A stretch of 64,000 nt of DNA from an uncultured Oscillospiraceae bacterium (GCA_934613505.1 CAKTTB010000009.1:1-64000), one strand, 5' to 3'. Positions 8,555 through 18,264 are shown, counted from the stretch's first letter. Made by a program: numbers and translations. The notes: generated from the letters alone by a model not told the origin.

Positions 8555-9561
8555 ACGACGCGTTAACCGCCGCACTGCGGGCAATGCCGAAGCTGGAGCT
8601 GCATATCCATCTGGAGGGGACGTTCGATCCGGACACGATCTGCGCGCTGGCCGAAAAGGCAGGCGAGCCGCTTCCGCGGCCGCGGGAGGACCTGCTCCAA
8701 TTTGACGGTCTGACAGAGTTTCTGAGCCTGCTTGACTGGATCTGCGCGCTGGTGCGCGAGCAGGCGGACGCGCGGGCGCTGGCATATCGCTATGCGCAGT
8801 ATGCGCAGACGCAGGGCGTGTGCTATTCCGAGGTCATCGTCAACCCGAGCCATTGGAAAAACATCGGTTTGCAGCCGCTGCTGTGCGGTGTGCTGGAGGG
8901 CTTTGACGCCGCGCAGGCCGACGGACTGCCGGACTGCCGTCTGCTGGTCTCCCTGCGGCGCGAGCAGAGCACGCAGAGCGCGGAGCAGACCGTAGACTGG
9001 GTGATTGCGCATCCGCACCGCTGCCTGCTCGGCATGTCCGTCGACGGCAACGAGGCGCTGTCCGCAGATTCCAACCGCCGCTTTGCGCCGCTTCTGCACC
9101 GCGCGCAGGCTGCGGGCCTGCACCTGACCGTGCACGCCGGAGAATCCTCCGGCCCGGAGGGCGTGCGGGAAGCGCTGGACATTCTGCACGCAGAGCGGAT
9201 CGACCACGGCGTGCGCGCGATCGAGGACGAGGCGCTTCTGCAGCGGCTGAAGGCGGGGAGGATCGCCCTGAACGTCTGCTTCAGCTCCAACGTGATCGGC
9301 GGCCTGTACTCCGCGCAGACGCACCCGCTGGGCAGACTGTTCGCAGATGGCCAGCTTGTAACGGTCAGCACGGACGATCCGATGCTTCTGGATCTGCCGC
9401 TTCTGAAGGAGCTGCAGATCGTGGCGGATCAGTATGGCTGGGGGCTGCGGGAGCTCTGGCAGCTGCAGCAGAACGCGGTCGACGCGGCCTTCTGCACGCA
9501 GGAAGAAAAACAGGCGCTGCGCCGGAAGCTGGACACGTTCCGGCGATCTGCGCAGATATAA
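8551..9561 (+). CDS. add: Adenosine deaminase family protein 2
   Basis: Start ATG (8551) overlaps the stop of the preceding paralogue in an ATGA, implying translational coupling. The 336-residue product keeps all motifs: LELHIHLEGT (His18/His20), HAGES near residue 195, RIDHGVRAI, NVCFSSNVIGG, and STDDPMLLDL. The SSN and LDL neighbourhoods look like classic adenosine deaminase, whereas the first copy has PYGN and PYCL at those places. The two copies are clearly diverged, so they are an old pair and not a recent duplication. Confidence 0.88.
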   Translation: MNDALTAALRAMPKLELHIHLEGTFDPDTICALAEKAGEPLPRPREDLLQFDGLTEFLSLLDWICALVREQADARALAYRYAQYAQTQGVCYSEVIVNPSHWKNIGLQPLLCGVLEGFDAAQADGLPDCRLLVSLRREQSTQSAEQTVDWVIAHPHRCLLGMSVDGNEALSADSNRRFAPLLHRAQAAGLHLTVHAGESSGPEGVREALDILHAERIDHGVRAIEDEALLQRLKAGRIALNVCFSSNVIGGLYSAQTHPLGRLFADGQLVTVSTDDPMLLDLPLLKELQIVADQYGWGLRELWQLQQNAVDAAFCTQEEKQALRRKLDTFRRSAQI

Positions 9562-9567
9562 AACAGA

Positions 9568-9595
9568 CCCGGGATGCGGCACGCCGCATCCCGGG
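9568..9595 (+). terminator. Strong hairpin after the deaminase operon
   Basis: A perfect 12-bp stem CCCGGGATGCGG/CCGCATCCCGGG with a 4-base loop starts 7 bases after the stop. No T-run follows on the plus strand, so it may protect or trim the transcript more than terminate it. Confidence 0.6.
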
Positions 9596-9632
9596 AGCTG
9601 CAAAAAACGGCGGATGCGCGGAAAGAAAATGC

Positions 9633-9661
9633 TTGACAATCGCCGGAGCACGTGATAATAT
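9633..9661 (+). promoter_or_regulatory. Sigma-A promoter of tRNA-Leu
   Basis: TTGACA (9633-9638) and TAATAT (9656-9661) with 17-base spacing lie 26 bases before the tRNA. Confidence 0.75.
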
Positions 9662-9687
9662 ATCTGAGCAGTCGAAAGACAACGCAT

Positions 9688-9775
9688 GCGCGAGTGGTGG
9701 AATTGGCAGACTCGCTAGATTCAGGTTCTAGTGTCCACTCCGGACGTGCGGGTTCAAGTCCCGCCTCGCGCACCA
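9688..9775 (+). tRNA. tRNA-Leu (CAG)
   Basis: GCGCGAG (9688-9694) pairs with CTCGCGC (9765-9771), followed by A and an encoded CCA. The anticodon arm CTAGA-TTCAGGT-TCTAG gives anticodon CAG, which reads CUG. A long variable arm (type II) and the T arm GCGGG-TTCAAGT-CCCGC are present, as expected for leucine. Confidence 0.95.
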
Positions 9776-9777
9776 AA

Positions 9778-9809
9778 GCCCTAAATCCGTCAGGATTTAG
9801 GGCTTTTTT
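9778..9809 (+). terminator. Terminator of tRNA-Leu
   Basis: Perfect 11-bp stem GCCCTAAATCC/GGATTTAGGGC, loop GTCA, then six T residues, 3 bases after the CCA. Confidence 0.92.
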
Positions 9810-9857
9810 GTGTATACCTGCGCCGCTTCTGCTTGGTCAACTTCGGCGGTTTGCATA

Positions 9858-9887
9858 TTGCCAAGGGGTGCGGTTTTGTGCTAAACT
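9858..9887 (+). promoter_or_regulatory. Putative promoter of the MMPL operon
   Basis: TTGCCA (9858-9863) and TAAACT (9882-9887) with an 18-base spacer lie 40 bases before the start codon. Confidence 0.45.
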
Positions 9888-9927
9888 GGATTGAATTTTT
9901 AAGGAGAGGACAACGGGAGTGTGACGT

Positions 9928-12429
9928 ATGAGCCAGAATACAAAGAACCAGAATGAAGGCTTTATGTACAAGTTTGCCAGCTTTATCGTTGATAAGCGCA
10001 ATCTGATTTTCCTGATCGTTGCGATCGGACTGGTGTTTTCGGTTTTCTCACGCAACTGGGTGCAGGTGGAAAATCAGCTTTCCGCCTATCTGCCGAAGGA
10101 CTCCGAGACATATCAGGGCCTGCAGCTCATGGAGGACGAGTTCACGACCTTCGGCACGGCGCAGATCATGCTTGTCAACGTCTCCTACGACGAGGCGGAG
10201 GCCATCAGCGAGCAGATCGCAGACATTGACGGTGTGCAGGGCGTGACGTTTGACGATACGGCCTCGCACTATACGAATGCTTCCGCACTCTACGACATCA
10301 CCTTTGACTATTCCGAGGACGACAGCCGATGTGAAACTGTCCTGAACGAAGTAGAGGAGAGTCTTGCGGACTATGACATGTACGTCTCCGCGACCTTCGG
10401 CGATACGGCGTCCAAGGTCCTCGCGCAGGAGATCGGCGTTATCGTCATCATCGTGGCGATCGTCGTTGTGTCGGTTTTGATTCTGACCTCGCAGACGTAT
10501 GCCGAGGTGCCGGTGCTGCTGATCACGTTCGTTGCAGCGGCACTTCTGAACATGGGCACGAACTTCCTGCTGGGCACGATCTCATTCGTGTCGAACTCCG
10601 TCACGATCGTTCTGCAGCTGGCGCTGTCGGTCGACTATGCGATCATTCTCTGCAACCGCTATAAGGAGGAGCATGAGACGCTCCCCATCCGCGAGGCGGT
10701 CATCGTCGCGCTCAGCAAGGCCGTGCCGGAGATCTGCGGCAGCAGTCTCACGACGATCGGCGGTCTGGTGGCGATGCTGTTCATGGAGTTCCGGCTGGGC
10801 TTTGACCTCGGTATCTGCCTGATCAAGTCCATCTTCTTCTCGCTGTTTTCCGTCTTCTTCCTGATGCCGGGGCTTCTCATGCTGTTCGGCAAGAAGATCG
10901 ACGCCACGCGCCACAAAAACTTTGTCCCGAAGATCCCCTTCGTCGGCCGCTTTGCCTACGCGACGAAGAAGATCATCCCGCCCATCTTCCTCGCGGTCAT
11001 CATCGTGGCCATGCTCTTCGCCAACAACTGCCCGTATGTCTACGGCTTCAGCTATCTGAAGACCGCGAAGCAGTCCGACCAGCAGATCGCGGAAAATCTG
11101 ATCGACGAAACCTTCGGCTCGACCAATATGGTGGCCGTCGTGGTCCCGTCCGGGGATTACCCGTCGGAAAAGAAGCTTCTGGATGAGCTGGAGACCTATG
11201 ACGAGGTCGATTCCACGCTGGGCCTTTCCAATGTCGAGGCCATGGGCGGCTATATGCTGACGGATGCGCTGAACCCGCGGCAGTTCTCCGAGCTGACCGA
11301 CCTCGACTATGAGGTCGCGGAGCTTCTCTACGCGGCATATGCTGCGGAAACCAAAAATTACGGCAAGATCATCGGTGGCCTGCCGAACTATTCCGTGCCG
11401 CTCATTGATATGTTCTCGTTCCTCTACGACGAGATGCAGCAGGGCTATGTCTCTCTGGACGATGACATGACCAAGACGCTGGAGAACGCCAACACGCAGA
11501 TCCAGAACGCGAAAAAGCAGCTGCAGTCCGACAGCTACAGCCGTATGCTGGTCTATCTGAACCTGCCGGTCGGCGGTGACGAGACGTATGACTTCCTGGA
11601 TCAGATCCGGCTTGTCACGCGGAGGTATTACCCGGACGGTGACGTGTATGTCGTGGGCGATTCCTCGTCCGAGCAGGATTTCAAGGCGTCGTTCTCGCGC
11701 GACAACGTGGTCGTGTCGGTGCTGTCCATCCTCATTGTCCTTGTAGTCCTGCTGTTCACGTTCAAATCGGCCGGTATCCCGGTCCTGCTGATCCTCGTCA
11801 TTCAGGGCAGTATCTGGATCAACTACGGCATCCCTACCATCACAAACAGCCCCCTGTTCTTCCTCAGCTATCTGGTCGTCTCGTCCATCCAGATGGGCGC
11901 GAATATCGACTACGCCATCGTGACGACCAGCCGCTTCATGGAATTTAAGGGCAAAATGCCCAAGAAGGACGCGATCATCGAGACGATGAACCTCGCGTTC
12001 CCGACGATCATCACCTCGGGCCTTATGATGGTCATTGCCGGTATCCTGATCGGCCAGATGACCTCCAACGCGGCCATCGCCGGAATCGGCGACAGTCTGG
12101 GCCGCGGCACGATCATTACCATTATCATTGTCATGTTCATCCTCCCGCAGATCCTGCTGCTGGGCGAGAAGGTCATCGACAAGACCTCCTTCGACATGCC
12201 GACCGCTGTTTCACAGCGGCAGGCGAGCGGCCGCATCCGCATTGACGGCATGGTCCGCGGCGAGATCCGCGGCCAGATCCACGGCGTTGTCCATGCGTAC
12301 GTGGACGGCGATGTCAACGTCAGCCTGCTCTCCGGCACGGAAGAGGAGGAGCCGGAGGCACCGGATGCTCCGCCCGAAACGCCGCCGGATACAGAGGACG
12401 CAGGAAAGGAGGCGCAGGCAGATGAATAA
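9928..12429 (+). CDS. MMPL/RND-family membrane exporter
   Basis: An 833-residue polytopic protein with the two-fold RND layout: TM1, a soluble loop (about 45-165), a six-helix cluster (about 170-360), a second loop (about 360-595) and a second six-helix cluster (about 595-760). Intramembrane Asp-Tyr pairs of MMPL proteins appear in both halves (SVDYAIILCNRY and NIDYAIVTTSRF). Family members move lipids or hydrophobic compounds using proton motive force. After the last helix is a cytoplasmic tail with a short GRIRIDG...VRGEIRGQIHG...VHAYVDGDV pattern resembling bactofilin beta-rungs, then a Glu/Pro-rich end. The next gene overlaps it by 8 bases, so the exporter and the surface protein are made together. 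GGGAG lies 8 bases before ATG. Confidence 0.85.
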   Translation: MSQNTKNQNEGFMYKFASFIVDKRNLIFLIVAIGLVFSVFSRNWVQVENQLSAYLPKDSETYQGLQLMEDEFTTFGTAQIMLVNVSYDEAEAISEQIADIDGVQGVTFDDTASHYTNASALYDITFDYSEDDSRCETVLNEVEESLADYDMYVSATFGDTASKVLAQEIGVIVIIVAIVVVSVLILTSQTYAEVPVLLITFVAAALLNMGTNFLLGTISFVSNSVTIVLQLALSVDYAIILCNRYKEEHETLPIREAVIVALSKAVPEICGSSLTTIGGLVAMLFMEFRLGFDLGICLIKSIFFSLFSVFFLMPGLLMLFGKKIDATRHKNFVPKIPFVGRFAYATKKIIPPIFLAVIIVAMLFANNCPYVYGFSYLKTAKQSDQQIAENLIDETFGSTNMVAVVVPSGDYPSEKKLLDELETYDEVDSTLGLSNVEAMGGYMLTDALNPRQFSELTDLDYEVAELLYAAYAAETKNYGKIIGGLPNYSVPLIDMFSFLYDEMQQGYVSLDDDMTKTLENANTQIQNAKKQLQSDSYSRMLVYLNLPVGGDETYDFLDQIRLVTRRYYPDGDVYVVGDSSSEQDFKASFSRDNVVVSVLSILIVLVVLLFTFKSAGIPVLLILVIQGSIWINYGIPTITNSPLFFLSYLVVSSIQMGANIDYAIVTTSRFMEFKGKMPKKDAIIETMNLAFPTIITSGLMMVIAGILIGQMTSNAAIAGIGDSLGRGTIITIIIVMFILPQILLLGEKVIDKTSFDMPTAVSQRQASGRIRIDGMVRGEIRGQIHGVVHAYVDGDVNVSLLSGTEEEEPEAPDAPPETPPDTEDAGKEAQADE

Positions 12430-15400
12430 GAGAACGCTTCTTGCCAGACGCCTTCTGGTGCTGCTTCTGGCTCTGTGTCTGTGCCTGCCGTCGGTGCTGT
12501 GCGCCGCCGCGGCGGACGGCGCGGATACCGTTTATATCGATTCTGCAAGCGATTTTGAAGCCTTTGTCAAAAACTGTGCGCTCGATACCTGGTCACAGGG
12601 AAAGACGGTCGTGCTGCGGACGGATATTTCGCTGGCGGGCATGGACTGCGCGCCTGCGGCGTCCTTCGGCGGGACGTTTGACGGCGGCGGGCATACCATT
12701 TCCGACTTTGATCTGACAGGCAGCTACAGCCCGGCCGGCCTTTTCGGCACCATCCAGCCATCCGGGCGGGTGGAAAACCTGCAGGTCGCCGGCTCCGTCG
12801 CCGCCGGCGGCGACCAGACGGTCTGCGGCGGCATTGCGGGCGAAAACTACGGCCGCATCGTCTGCTGCAGCTTCACCGGCATGGTGCAGGGCGACGCGCA
12901 GATCGGCGGTCTTGTCGGCTGCAACGAGCTGTCCGGCGAGATCATCAGCAGCACGTTTACCGGCATGGTGCAGGCGACGAACGACACCGGCGGCATTGCC
13001 GGCCGGAACTGCGGCGTGATCCGCCACTGCACCAACAGCGGCAGCGTCAACCCCAACAGCGTGGACGCCGCGCTGAGCCTGAGCGATATTCAGATCGATA
13101 TCACCTTCGATCTTGCAAATCTGAACAAGTCCCGGACCCTTCTGACTACGACCTCCACCGGCGGCATCGCCGGCACGAACACCGGCATGATTGTCGGCTG
13201 CACGAACGAGGGGACGGTTGGCTATGAGCATGTGGGCTATAACGTCGGCGGTATCGCCGGCAGCACGAGCGGGTATCTGCGCAACAACACCAATACCGGC
13301 ACGATCCTCGGCCGCAAGGACGTCGGCGGCATCGCCGGACAGGCGGAGCCGTATGTGTCGATCGTTGTCTCGGAAAGCACGAAGGAGCAGCTGCAGCGCC
13401 AGCTGCAGGAACTCAAGACGCTGACCGACAAAGCCACCGAAGACGCGGGCGGCGCGGCCAGCACGCTCGGCTCGCAGCTGGCGGGCATGGGCTCGTATCT
13501 GGACAGCGCGGCGAACGCGGCCAATAACCTCAAGGTCAGCGCCGCGGTCGACGGCAGCGCACTGGCGAACGGCAGCGTTTCCGGCGGTGCGGAGCTGGAG
13601 ATCGGCGAAGCCACCGCGGGCGCCGGAGTTGCGGCGGGTGCGGGAACGGACAACAGCGTCAGCATTTCCAGTCACCCGCTTGAAATCGATACCTCGCACG
13701 ACATTGGTGCGGGCATCGGCGCGGGCGGCTACGTGGATCCCTCGGATGTGTCGCTGTCCGGCGGCTCAGACGGCGCGGGCGCGCTGAATGCGTCGCTGCA
13801 GATGAACGCCGACGCATCCCTGCCGGGGCTTTCCTCCGCGCTCAGCGGCATGGGCGCGCAGATGCGCGCCATCGGCTCACAGACGGCGAACCTCTCCGCG
13901 ACGTTGACCGGCGATCTGCAGGCCGTCAGCGACAAGCTCGACGAGATCAGCCAGACGGTGTTCGACGCCATGGACGCCGTGGAAAATCAGGACCTGATCT
14001 CGGATACGTCGCAGGATGCGGCGGACGCGGTGACGCTCGGCGCGCTGCGCGGCTGCAAAAACAGCGGCAGCGTGCAGGCCGACCGCAACGTCGGCGGCAT
14101 CGCCGGCGCGATGGCGCTGGAATATGACGTCGACCCCGAGAACGACGTTTCCGAGAGCCTTTCCACGCAGGAACGCAAGCAGTATGAGCTGAAGGCCGTG
14201 CTGCAGAGCTGTGTCAATACCGGCAGTGTCACGGCCAAGAAGGACTGTGCGGCGGCGATCTGCGGCCGGATGGATCTCGGCCTGATCGACAGCTGCGAAG
14301 CCTATGGCAGCGTGAACAGTGAGAGCGGCAGCTATGTCGGCGGCATCGCCGGCATCTGCAGCGCTGCGGTGCAGGACAGCTATGCCAAATGTGCGCTGTC
14401 CGGCAGCCGGTACGTCGGCGGCATCGTCGGCTCCGGCGTGACGGACAGCCTGACGGGGGACGGCAGCACCGTCACCGGCTGCACGTCGCTCGTGACCATC
14501 GCGGACTGTGAGCAGTATGCCGGTGCGATCGCAGGCAGCAATGCCGGTGCGTTTGCGGACAACCGCTTCGTCTCCGACACGCTGGCGGGTCTTGACGGCG
14601 TGAGCGTCAGCACGCAGGCGGAGCCGGTCTCCTACCGGTCGCTTCTGGAGGAGGAAGAACTCCCGGACGCGTTCAAGACCTTTACCGTGCAGTTCGTGGC
14701 AGACGGCGAGGTTCTGAAGACCGTCGCGGTGGACTACGGCGATTCCCTTGACGATTCCGTCTATCCGGAGATCCCGGCGGTGGACGGCCAGTACGGCGTC
14801 TGGGATCTCCGGAGCCTGCAGAACATTCAGTTCGACACCACCGTCACGGCGGAATATCACACCTGTGTGGATGCGCTGACCAGCGAAGCGACGCGCGGCG
14901 ACGGCCGCCCGGTCTTCTTTGCCGAGGGCGCGTATACGGATATCGACCGGCTGCAAGCGCAGCCGCAGGCGATTATACCCTCCGCGTTCGGCGAAATCTC
15001 CGCCAGCATCCCGGAAGCGATCCGGAAATACTTCGAGAATATCTCCGACGGCCATGCGCCCGCGGCGCATGTAGCCAAGTCCGTCGTCGAGCAGTGGCAG
15101 CTGCGCCTGCCGGACGACGGCGCGCAGACGCATACCATCCGCTACCGCGCGCCGGACGGCCAGAAGGGAAAGCTGGATATCTATTTGCAGAACGAAAGCG
15201 GCGTCTGGAAAAAGGTCAAAACGACGCAGGTCGGCAGCTATCTGTCCTTCCAGGCGGAGGGACAGACGGTGCAGCTGGCGGCGCTGTCGACGTTCCAGGT
15301 CTGGTGGCTCTGGATCGTGCTGGCGGGGCTTGCGGCGCTTCTTGTGCTGCTGATCATCCACCTCATTCACAAGCTCGGCAAGGCAAGAAAATGTCAGATG

Positions 15401-16834
15401 CAGGCGCTGCGCAGCGCCATGCAGGCCGAGCAGAACGCCAACGAGGCGGTCATGTCCGAGGGCACCGGGCAGGCGCTGTCTGCGGAAGGGCAGACGCTGC
15501 CCGCGGAAAAGAAAAAGAAGCGCAGGCTCTGGTGGATCATCGCGCTGGCCGTTGTGATCCTGCTCGCGGCAGGCATCCTCATCTACCGCGCCAGCCTCAA
15601 GAGCAGCGTGGACGCTCTGCTGCTGCTCAAAAACCTGTCTGGCCGGAAAGAGCTGGACATGAGCGCTTCCGTGCAGATGGAGCTTGGTGACGAGACGCTG
15701 CAGACGGATGCGCATCTGTTCCGCACGCAGGCCGACGGCAAGCAGATCCTCTGCATCGAGGAAAACGGCGTGCAGCTGTATTATTATGACGGTTCGATCT
15801 ATCTCGAAAACGGCAGCGCGTACCGCACGAGCGGCCTGTTCCCGGACTATTCCACGCTGGGCGAGCATATTCTCGAGCTGTACAACGCGACTGACGTGAC
15901 CTATGCCCGCGAGAGCGGGGAAGAGGTCTATTCCGTGACGGCCTACGGCGCGGATGCAGAGCAGGCACTGTCACTGCTGACGCCAACGATTGCCGATTCT
16001 CTGACCGCAGTCGAGAGCATCGATCTGTGCATGCACGTGACAGACGGCGCGGTCCGCTCCATCGAGGCCTCCGGCAGCGGTAAGGCCGCGGGCAGCGACG
16101 GCCAGACACAGCCGATGACGGTCTGGGCGGAGCTGATGATCGAAGAGGATGCGCAGACCGTACACACCGTCCCCAAGGCCGTGACCGATGCCATGGCGAA
16201 CGGCGGATATCAGGGCAAGCTCGAGCTGACCGAGGATCTGCTGCGGGTCCTGTCCGCAGTGTCGGAGCTTGGCAAGCGCGACCCGCTGGCCGCGCGCGTG
16301 AAGCTCCGCGCCAACTGCGGCCCCGTGATCTTTGATACCTCGCTCGACTATTTCCGCACCGTGCAGGACGGGAAGGCGGTCAGCTGCCTGCGCGCAGGCG
16401 TGCTGGATCTCTATTTTGTCGGCGAACAGGTCTGGACAAAGGACGGCAAAACGCCGACCGCCAGTGAGCAGACGCTCGTGCGCTGCGCGGATCTCATGGA
16501 CATCGCCTACCGCGCCTGCCTTGAGGGTGCAGCGAGCAGCACGCAGACGCAGAGCGGCTATACCTACACGCTGACCCTCAGCGAAGATCGCACCCGGCAG
16601 GCGGCCATCGCCATCGCGCCGGACGCGGAGAAGCTGAGCGTGCAGTATCTGCCCGGCACGATCGAACTGGACGTGCAGGACGGGAAGATCACGGCCCTGC
16701 GCGCGTCGATCGGCGGCAGCGTGCAGGTCAGCATCGTCGACACACAGATCGCGATCTCGGCTTCCTTCGACTTCCGCAGCGACCTGACCAAAGACAACTG
16801 GTCCATCCCGGCTGCGGTACGGGAAAAGCTGTAA
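12422..16834 (+). CDS. Giant GLUG-repeat surface protein with two membrane anchors
   Basis: The 1470-residue product starts inside the MMPL gene (8-base overlap). It has a signal peptide (1-29), then GLUG-like beta-helix repeats rich in GGIAG, GGLVG and SGxVxG (about 90-330 and 540-735), broken by a coiled-coil-like and Ala/Gly/Ser-rich region (about 330-545). A predicted membrane helix (961-985) follows, then a basic cytoplasmic linker rich in Ala/Glu/Lys (about 990-1035), a second helix (1037-1057) and a C-terminal domain of about 410 residues that would again be external. GLUG repeats occur in bacterial adhesins and some surface proteases. I do not recognise the C-terminal domain. Overlap with an MMPL exporter suggests that the two act as one envelope system. 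Confidence 0.8.
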   Translation: MNKRTLLARRLLVLLLALCLCLPSVLCAAAADGADTVYIDSASDFEAFVKNCALDTWSQGKTVVLRTDISLAGMDCAPAASFGGTFDGGGHTISDFDLTGSYSPAGLFGTIQPSGRVENLQVAGSVAAGGDQTVCGGIAGENYGRIVCCSFTGMVQGDAQIGGLVGCNELSGEIISSTFTGMVQATNDTGGIAGRNCGVIRHCTNSGSVNPNSVDAALSLSDIQIDITFDLANLNKSRTLLTTTSTGGIAGTNTGMIVGCTNEGTVGYEHVGYNVGGIAGSTSGYLRNNTNTGTILGRKDVGGIAGQAEPYVSIVVSESTKEQLQRQLQELKTLTDKATEDAGGAASTLGSQLAGMGSYLDSAANAANNLKVSAAVDGSALANGSVSGGAELEIGEATAGAGVAAGAGTDNSVSISSHPLEIDTSHDIGAGIGAGGYVDPSDVSLSGGSDGAGALNASLQMNADASLPGLSSALSGMGAQMRAIGSQTANLSATLTGDLQAVSDKLDEISQTVFDAMDAVENQDLISDTSQDAADAVTLGALRGCKNSGSVQADRNVGGIAGAMALEYDVDPENDVSESLSTQERKQYELKAVLQSCVNTGSVTAKKDCAAAICGRMDLGLIDSCEAYGSVNSESGSYVGGIAGICSAAVQDSYAKCALSGSRYVGGIVGSGVTDSLTGDGSTVTGCTSLVTIADCEQYAGAIAGSNAGAFADNRFVSDTLAGLDGVSVSTQAEPVSYRSLLEEEELPDAFKTFTVQFVADGEVLKTVAVDYGDSLDDSVYPEIPAVDGQYGVWDLRSLQNIQFDTTVTAEYHTCVDALTSEATRGDGRPVFFAEGAYTDIDRLQAQPQAIIPSAFGEISASIPEAIRKYFENISDGHAPAAHVAKSVVEQWQLRLPDDGAQTHTIRYRAPDGQKGKLDIYLQNESGVWKKVKTTQVGSYLSFQAEGQTVQLAALSTFQVWWLWIVLAGLAALLVLLIIHLIHKLGKARKCQMQALRSAMQAEQNANEAVMSEGTGQALSAEGQTLPAEKKKKRRLWWIIALAVVILLAAGILIYRASLKSSVDALLLLKNLSGRKELDMSASVQMELGDETLQTDAHLFRTQADGKQILCIEENGVQLYYYDGSIYLENGSAYRTSGLFPDYSTLGEHILELYNATDVTYARESGEEVYSVTAYGADAEQALSLLTPTIADSLTAVESIDLCMHVTDGAVRSIEASGSGKAAGSDGQTQPMTVWAELMIEEDAQTVHTVPKAVTDAMANGGYQGKLELTEDLLRVLSAVSELGKRDPLAARVKLRANCGPVIFDTSLDYFRTVQDGKAVSCLRAGVLDLYFVGEQVWTKDGKTPTASEQTLVRCADLMDIAYRACLEGAASSTQTQSGYTYTLTLSEDRTRQAAIAIAPDAEKLSVQYLPGTIELDVQDGKITALRASIGGSVQVSIVDTQIAISASFDFRSDLTKDNWSIPAAVREKL

Positions 16835-16847
16835 CAAAGAATGACAA

Positions 16848-16892
16848 AACCGCCCTGCGGCGGATACCGAAGCAGGTATCCGCCGCAGGGCG
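16848..16892 (+). terminator. Long hairpin between convergent genes
   Basis: A perfect 19-bp stem (CCGCCCTGCGGCGGATACC and its complement) with a 6-base loop sits between the convergent GLUG and malic enzyme genes. A-rich sequence precedes it, giving a U-run on the minus strand. Confidence 0.75.
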
Positions 16893-16909
16893 GCTGCGTA
16901 TTTCTGCGC

Positions 16910-18082
16910 TCAGAGCCGGGCGACGCCGTCGCGGCGGGCAGCTTCGGCTGCGGCCTTTGCGACGGCGCTGCGCACGCGCGGGTCAAAGGCGCGGGGCAGG
17001 ATATAGTCTGCGCGCAGCGCCTTGTCGCTGACAAGACCGGCGATGGCGCAGGCCGCTGCGATCTTCATGTTTTCGGTGATCCGGCTGGCGCGCACGTCCA
17101 GCGCGCCGCGGAAGATGCCGGGGAAACACAGGACGTTGTTGACCTGATTGGGAAAGTCGCTCCGGCCGGTCGAGACGACGGCCGCGCCTGCGGCCGTGGC
17201 CTCGTCGAGGGAAATTTCCGGCGTGGGGTTGGCGCAGGCAAAAATAATGGGGTCCTTCGCCATGGTTCTGATCATGTCGGCTGTCAGCGCGCCGGGCGCG
17301 GAGACACCGATGAATACGTCCGCGCCGCGGATCACCTCGGCCAACGTGCCCCTCTCGCGGCTGCGGTTGGTGATGCGGGCCATTTCCTCCTTGATGGGAT
17401 TCAGGCCTGCACGGCCCTCGTAGATCGCACCGGCGCGGTCCGTCATGACGACGTTTTTCAGGCCCATGCGCATCATGAGCCGGATGATGGCGATCCCGGC
17501 GGCGCCCGCGCCGCTGGTGACGATCTTCACGTCCTCCGGCCGCTTGCCGACGAGCTTCAGCGCATTGATCATACCGGCCATGGTGACGACGGCGGTGCCG
17601 TGCTGATCGTCGTGGAAAATGGGGATATCGCAGACCTCCTTGAGGCGCTGTTCAATTTCAAAGCAGCGCGGGGCGGAGATATCCTCCAGATTGACGCCGC
17701 CGAAGCTCCCGGCCAGAAGCGACACCGTGCGGACAATCTCGTCTACATTCTTGCTGCGGATGCAGAGCGGGATGGCGTCCACACCGCCAAATTCCTTGAA
17801 CAGGACGCTTTTGCCCTCCATCACGGGCATGGCGGCCTCGGGGCCAATATCGCCGAGACCAAGGACGGCGGTGCCATCCGTCACGACAGCGACGGTGTTC
17901 CAGCGGCGGGTCAGATCGTAGCTGCGGTCGATATTTTTCTGAATTTCCAGACACGGCTGGGCGACGCCCGGCGTATAGGCAAGCGACAGTGCCTCCGGAC
18001 TATCGACGTTCGCGCGGGCGGCGATCTCGATCTTGCCGCGCAGCTGCTCATGCAGCTTCAGTGATTCCTTTGCGTGATCCAT
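16910..18082 (-). CDS. NAD(P)-dependent malic enzyme
   Basis: The 390-residue protein is a short-form malic enzyme catalysing oxidative decarboxylation of malate to pyruvate. It has the malic N-terminal domain with AYTPGVAQPC, GTAVLGLGDIGP and the metal-site stretch IFHDDQHGTAVV (about residue 155), then a Rossmann domain with SGAGAAGIAIIRL (about 188-200) and ACANPTPEIS. NAD versus NADP preference is not clear from the sequence. It is monocistronic, convergent with the surface protein operon, and its own terminator is the long shared hairpin. Confidence 0.92.
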   Translation of the reverse strand: MDHAKESLKLHEQLRGKIEIAARANVDSPEALSLAYTPGVAQPCLEIQKNIDRSYDLTRRWNTVAVVTDGTAVLGLGDIGPEAAMPVMEGKSVLFKEFGGVDAIPLCIRSKNVDEIVRTVSLLAGSFGGVNLEDISAPRCFEIEQRLKEVCDIPIFHDDQHGTAVVTMAGMINALKLVGKRPEDVKIVTSGAGAAGIAIIRLMMRMGLKNVVMTDRAGAIYEGRAGLNPIKEEMARITNRSRERGTLAEVIRGADVFIGVSAPGALTADMIRTMAKDPIIFACANPTPEISLDEATAAGAAVVSTGRSDFPNQVNNVLCFPGIFRGALDVRASRITENMKIAAACAIAGLVSDKALRADYILPRAFDPRVRSAVAKAAAEAARRDGVARL

Positions 18083-18158
18083 GTGTTCCTCCCAAACGGC
18101 AGTGACGCGCCAAGCGGCGCACCCATGTCTATTATATGACCGGAGCCCCGAATATAAT

Positions 18159-18193
18159 AAAAAGCCCGGACTTCAGCCAGTCCGGGCTTTTTT
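18159..18193. terminator. Bidirectional terminator
   Basis: A 14-bp stem AAAAAGCCCGGACT/AGTCCGGGCTTTTT with a 6-base loop lies between the lipoprotein gene and the malic enzyme promoter region. A and T tracts on both sides let it work on either strand; it most likely ends the lipoprotein transcript. Confidence 0.85.
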
Positions 18194-18264
18194 GTGCCGC
18201 CGCGCAGCGATTACCGGTTGTTCCTGTGCCAGAAGCGGATCAGCGCGGCGGTCAGGAGGCAAAC

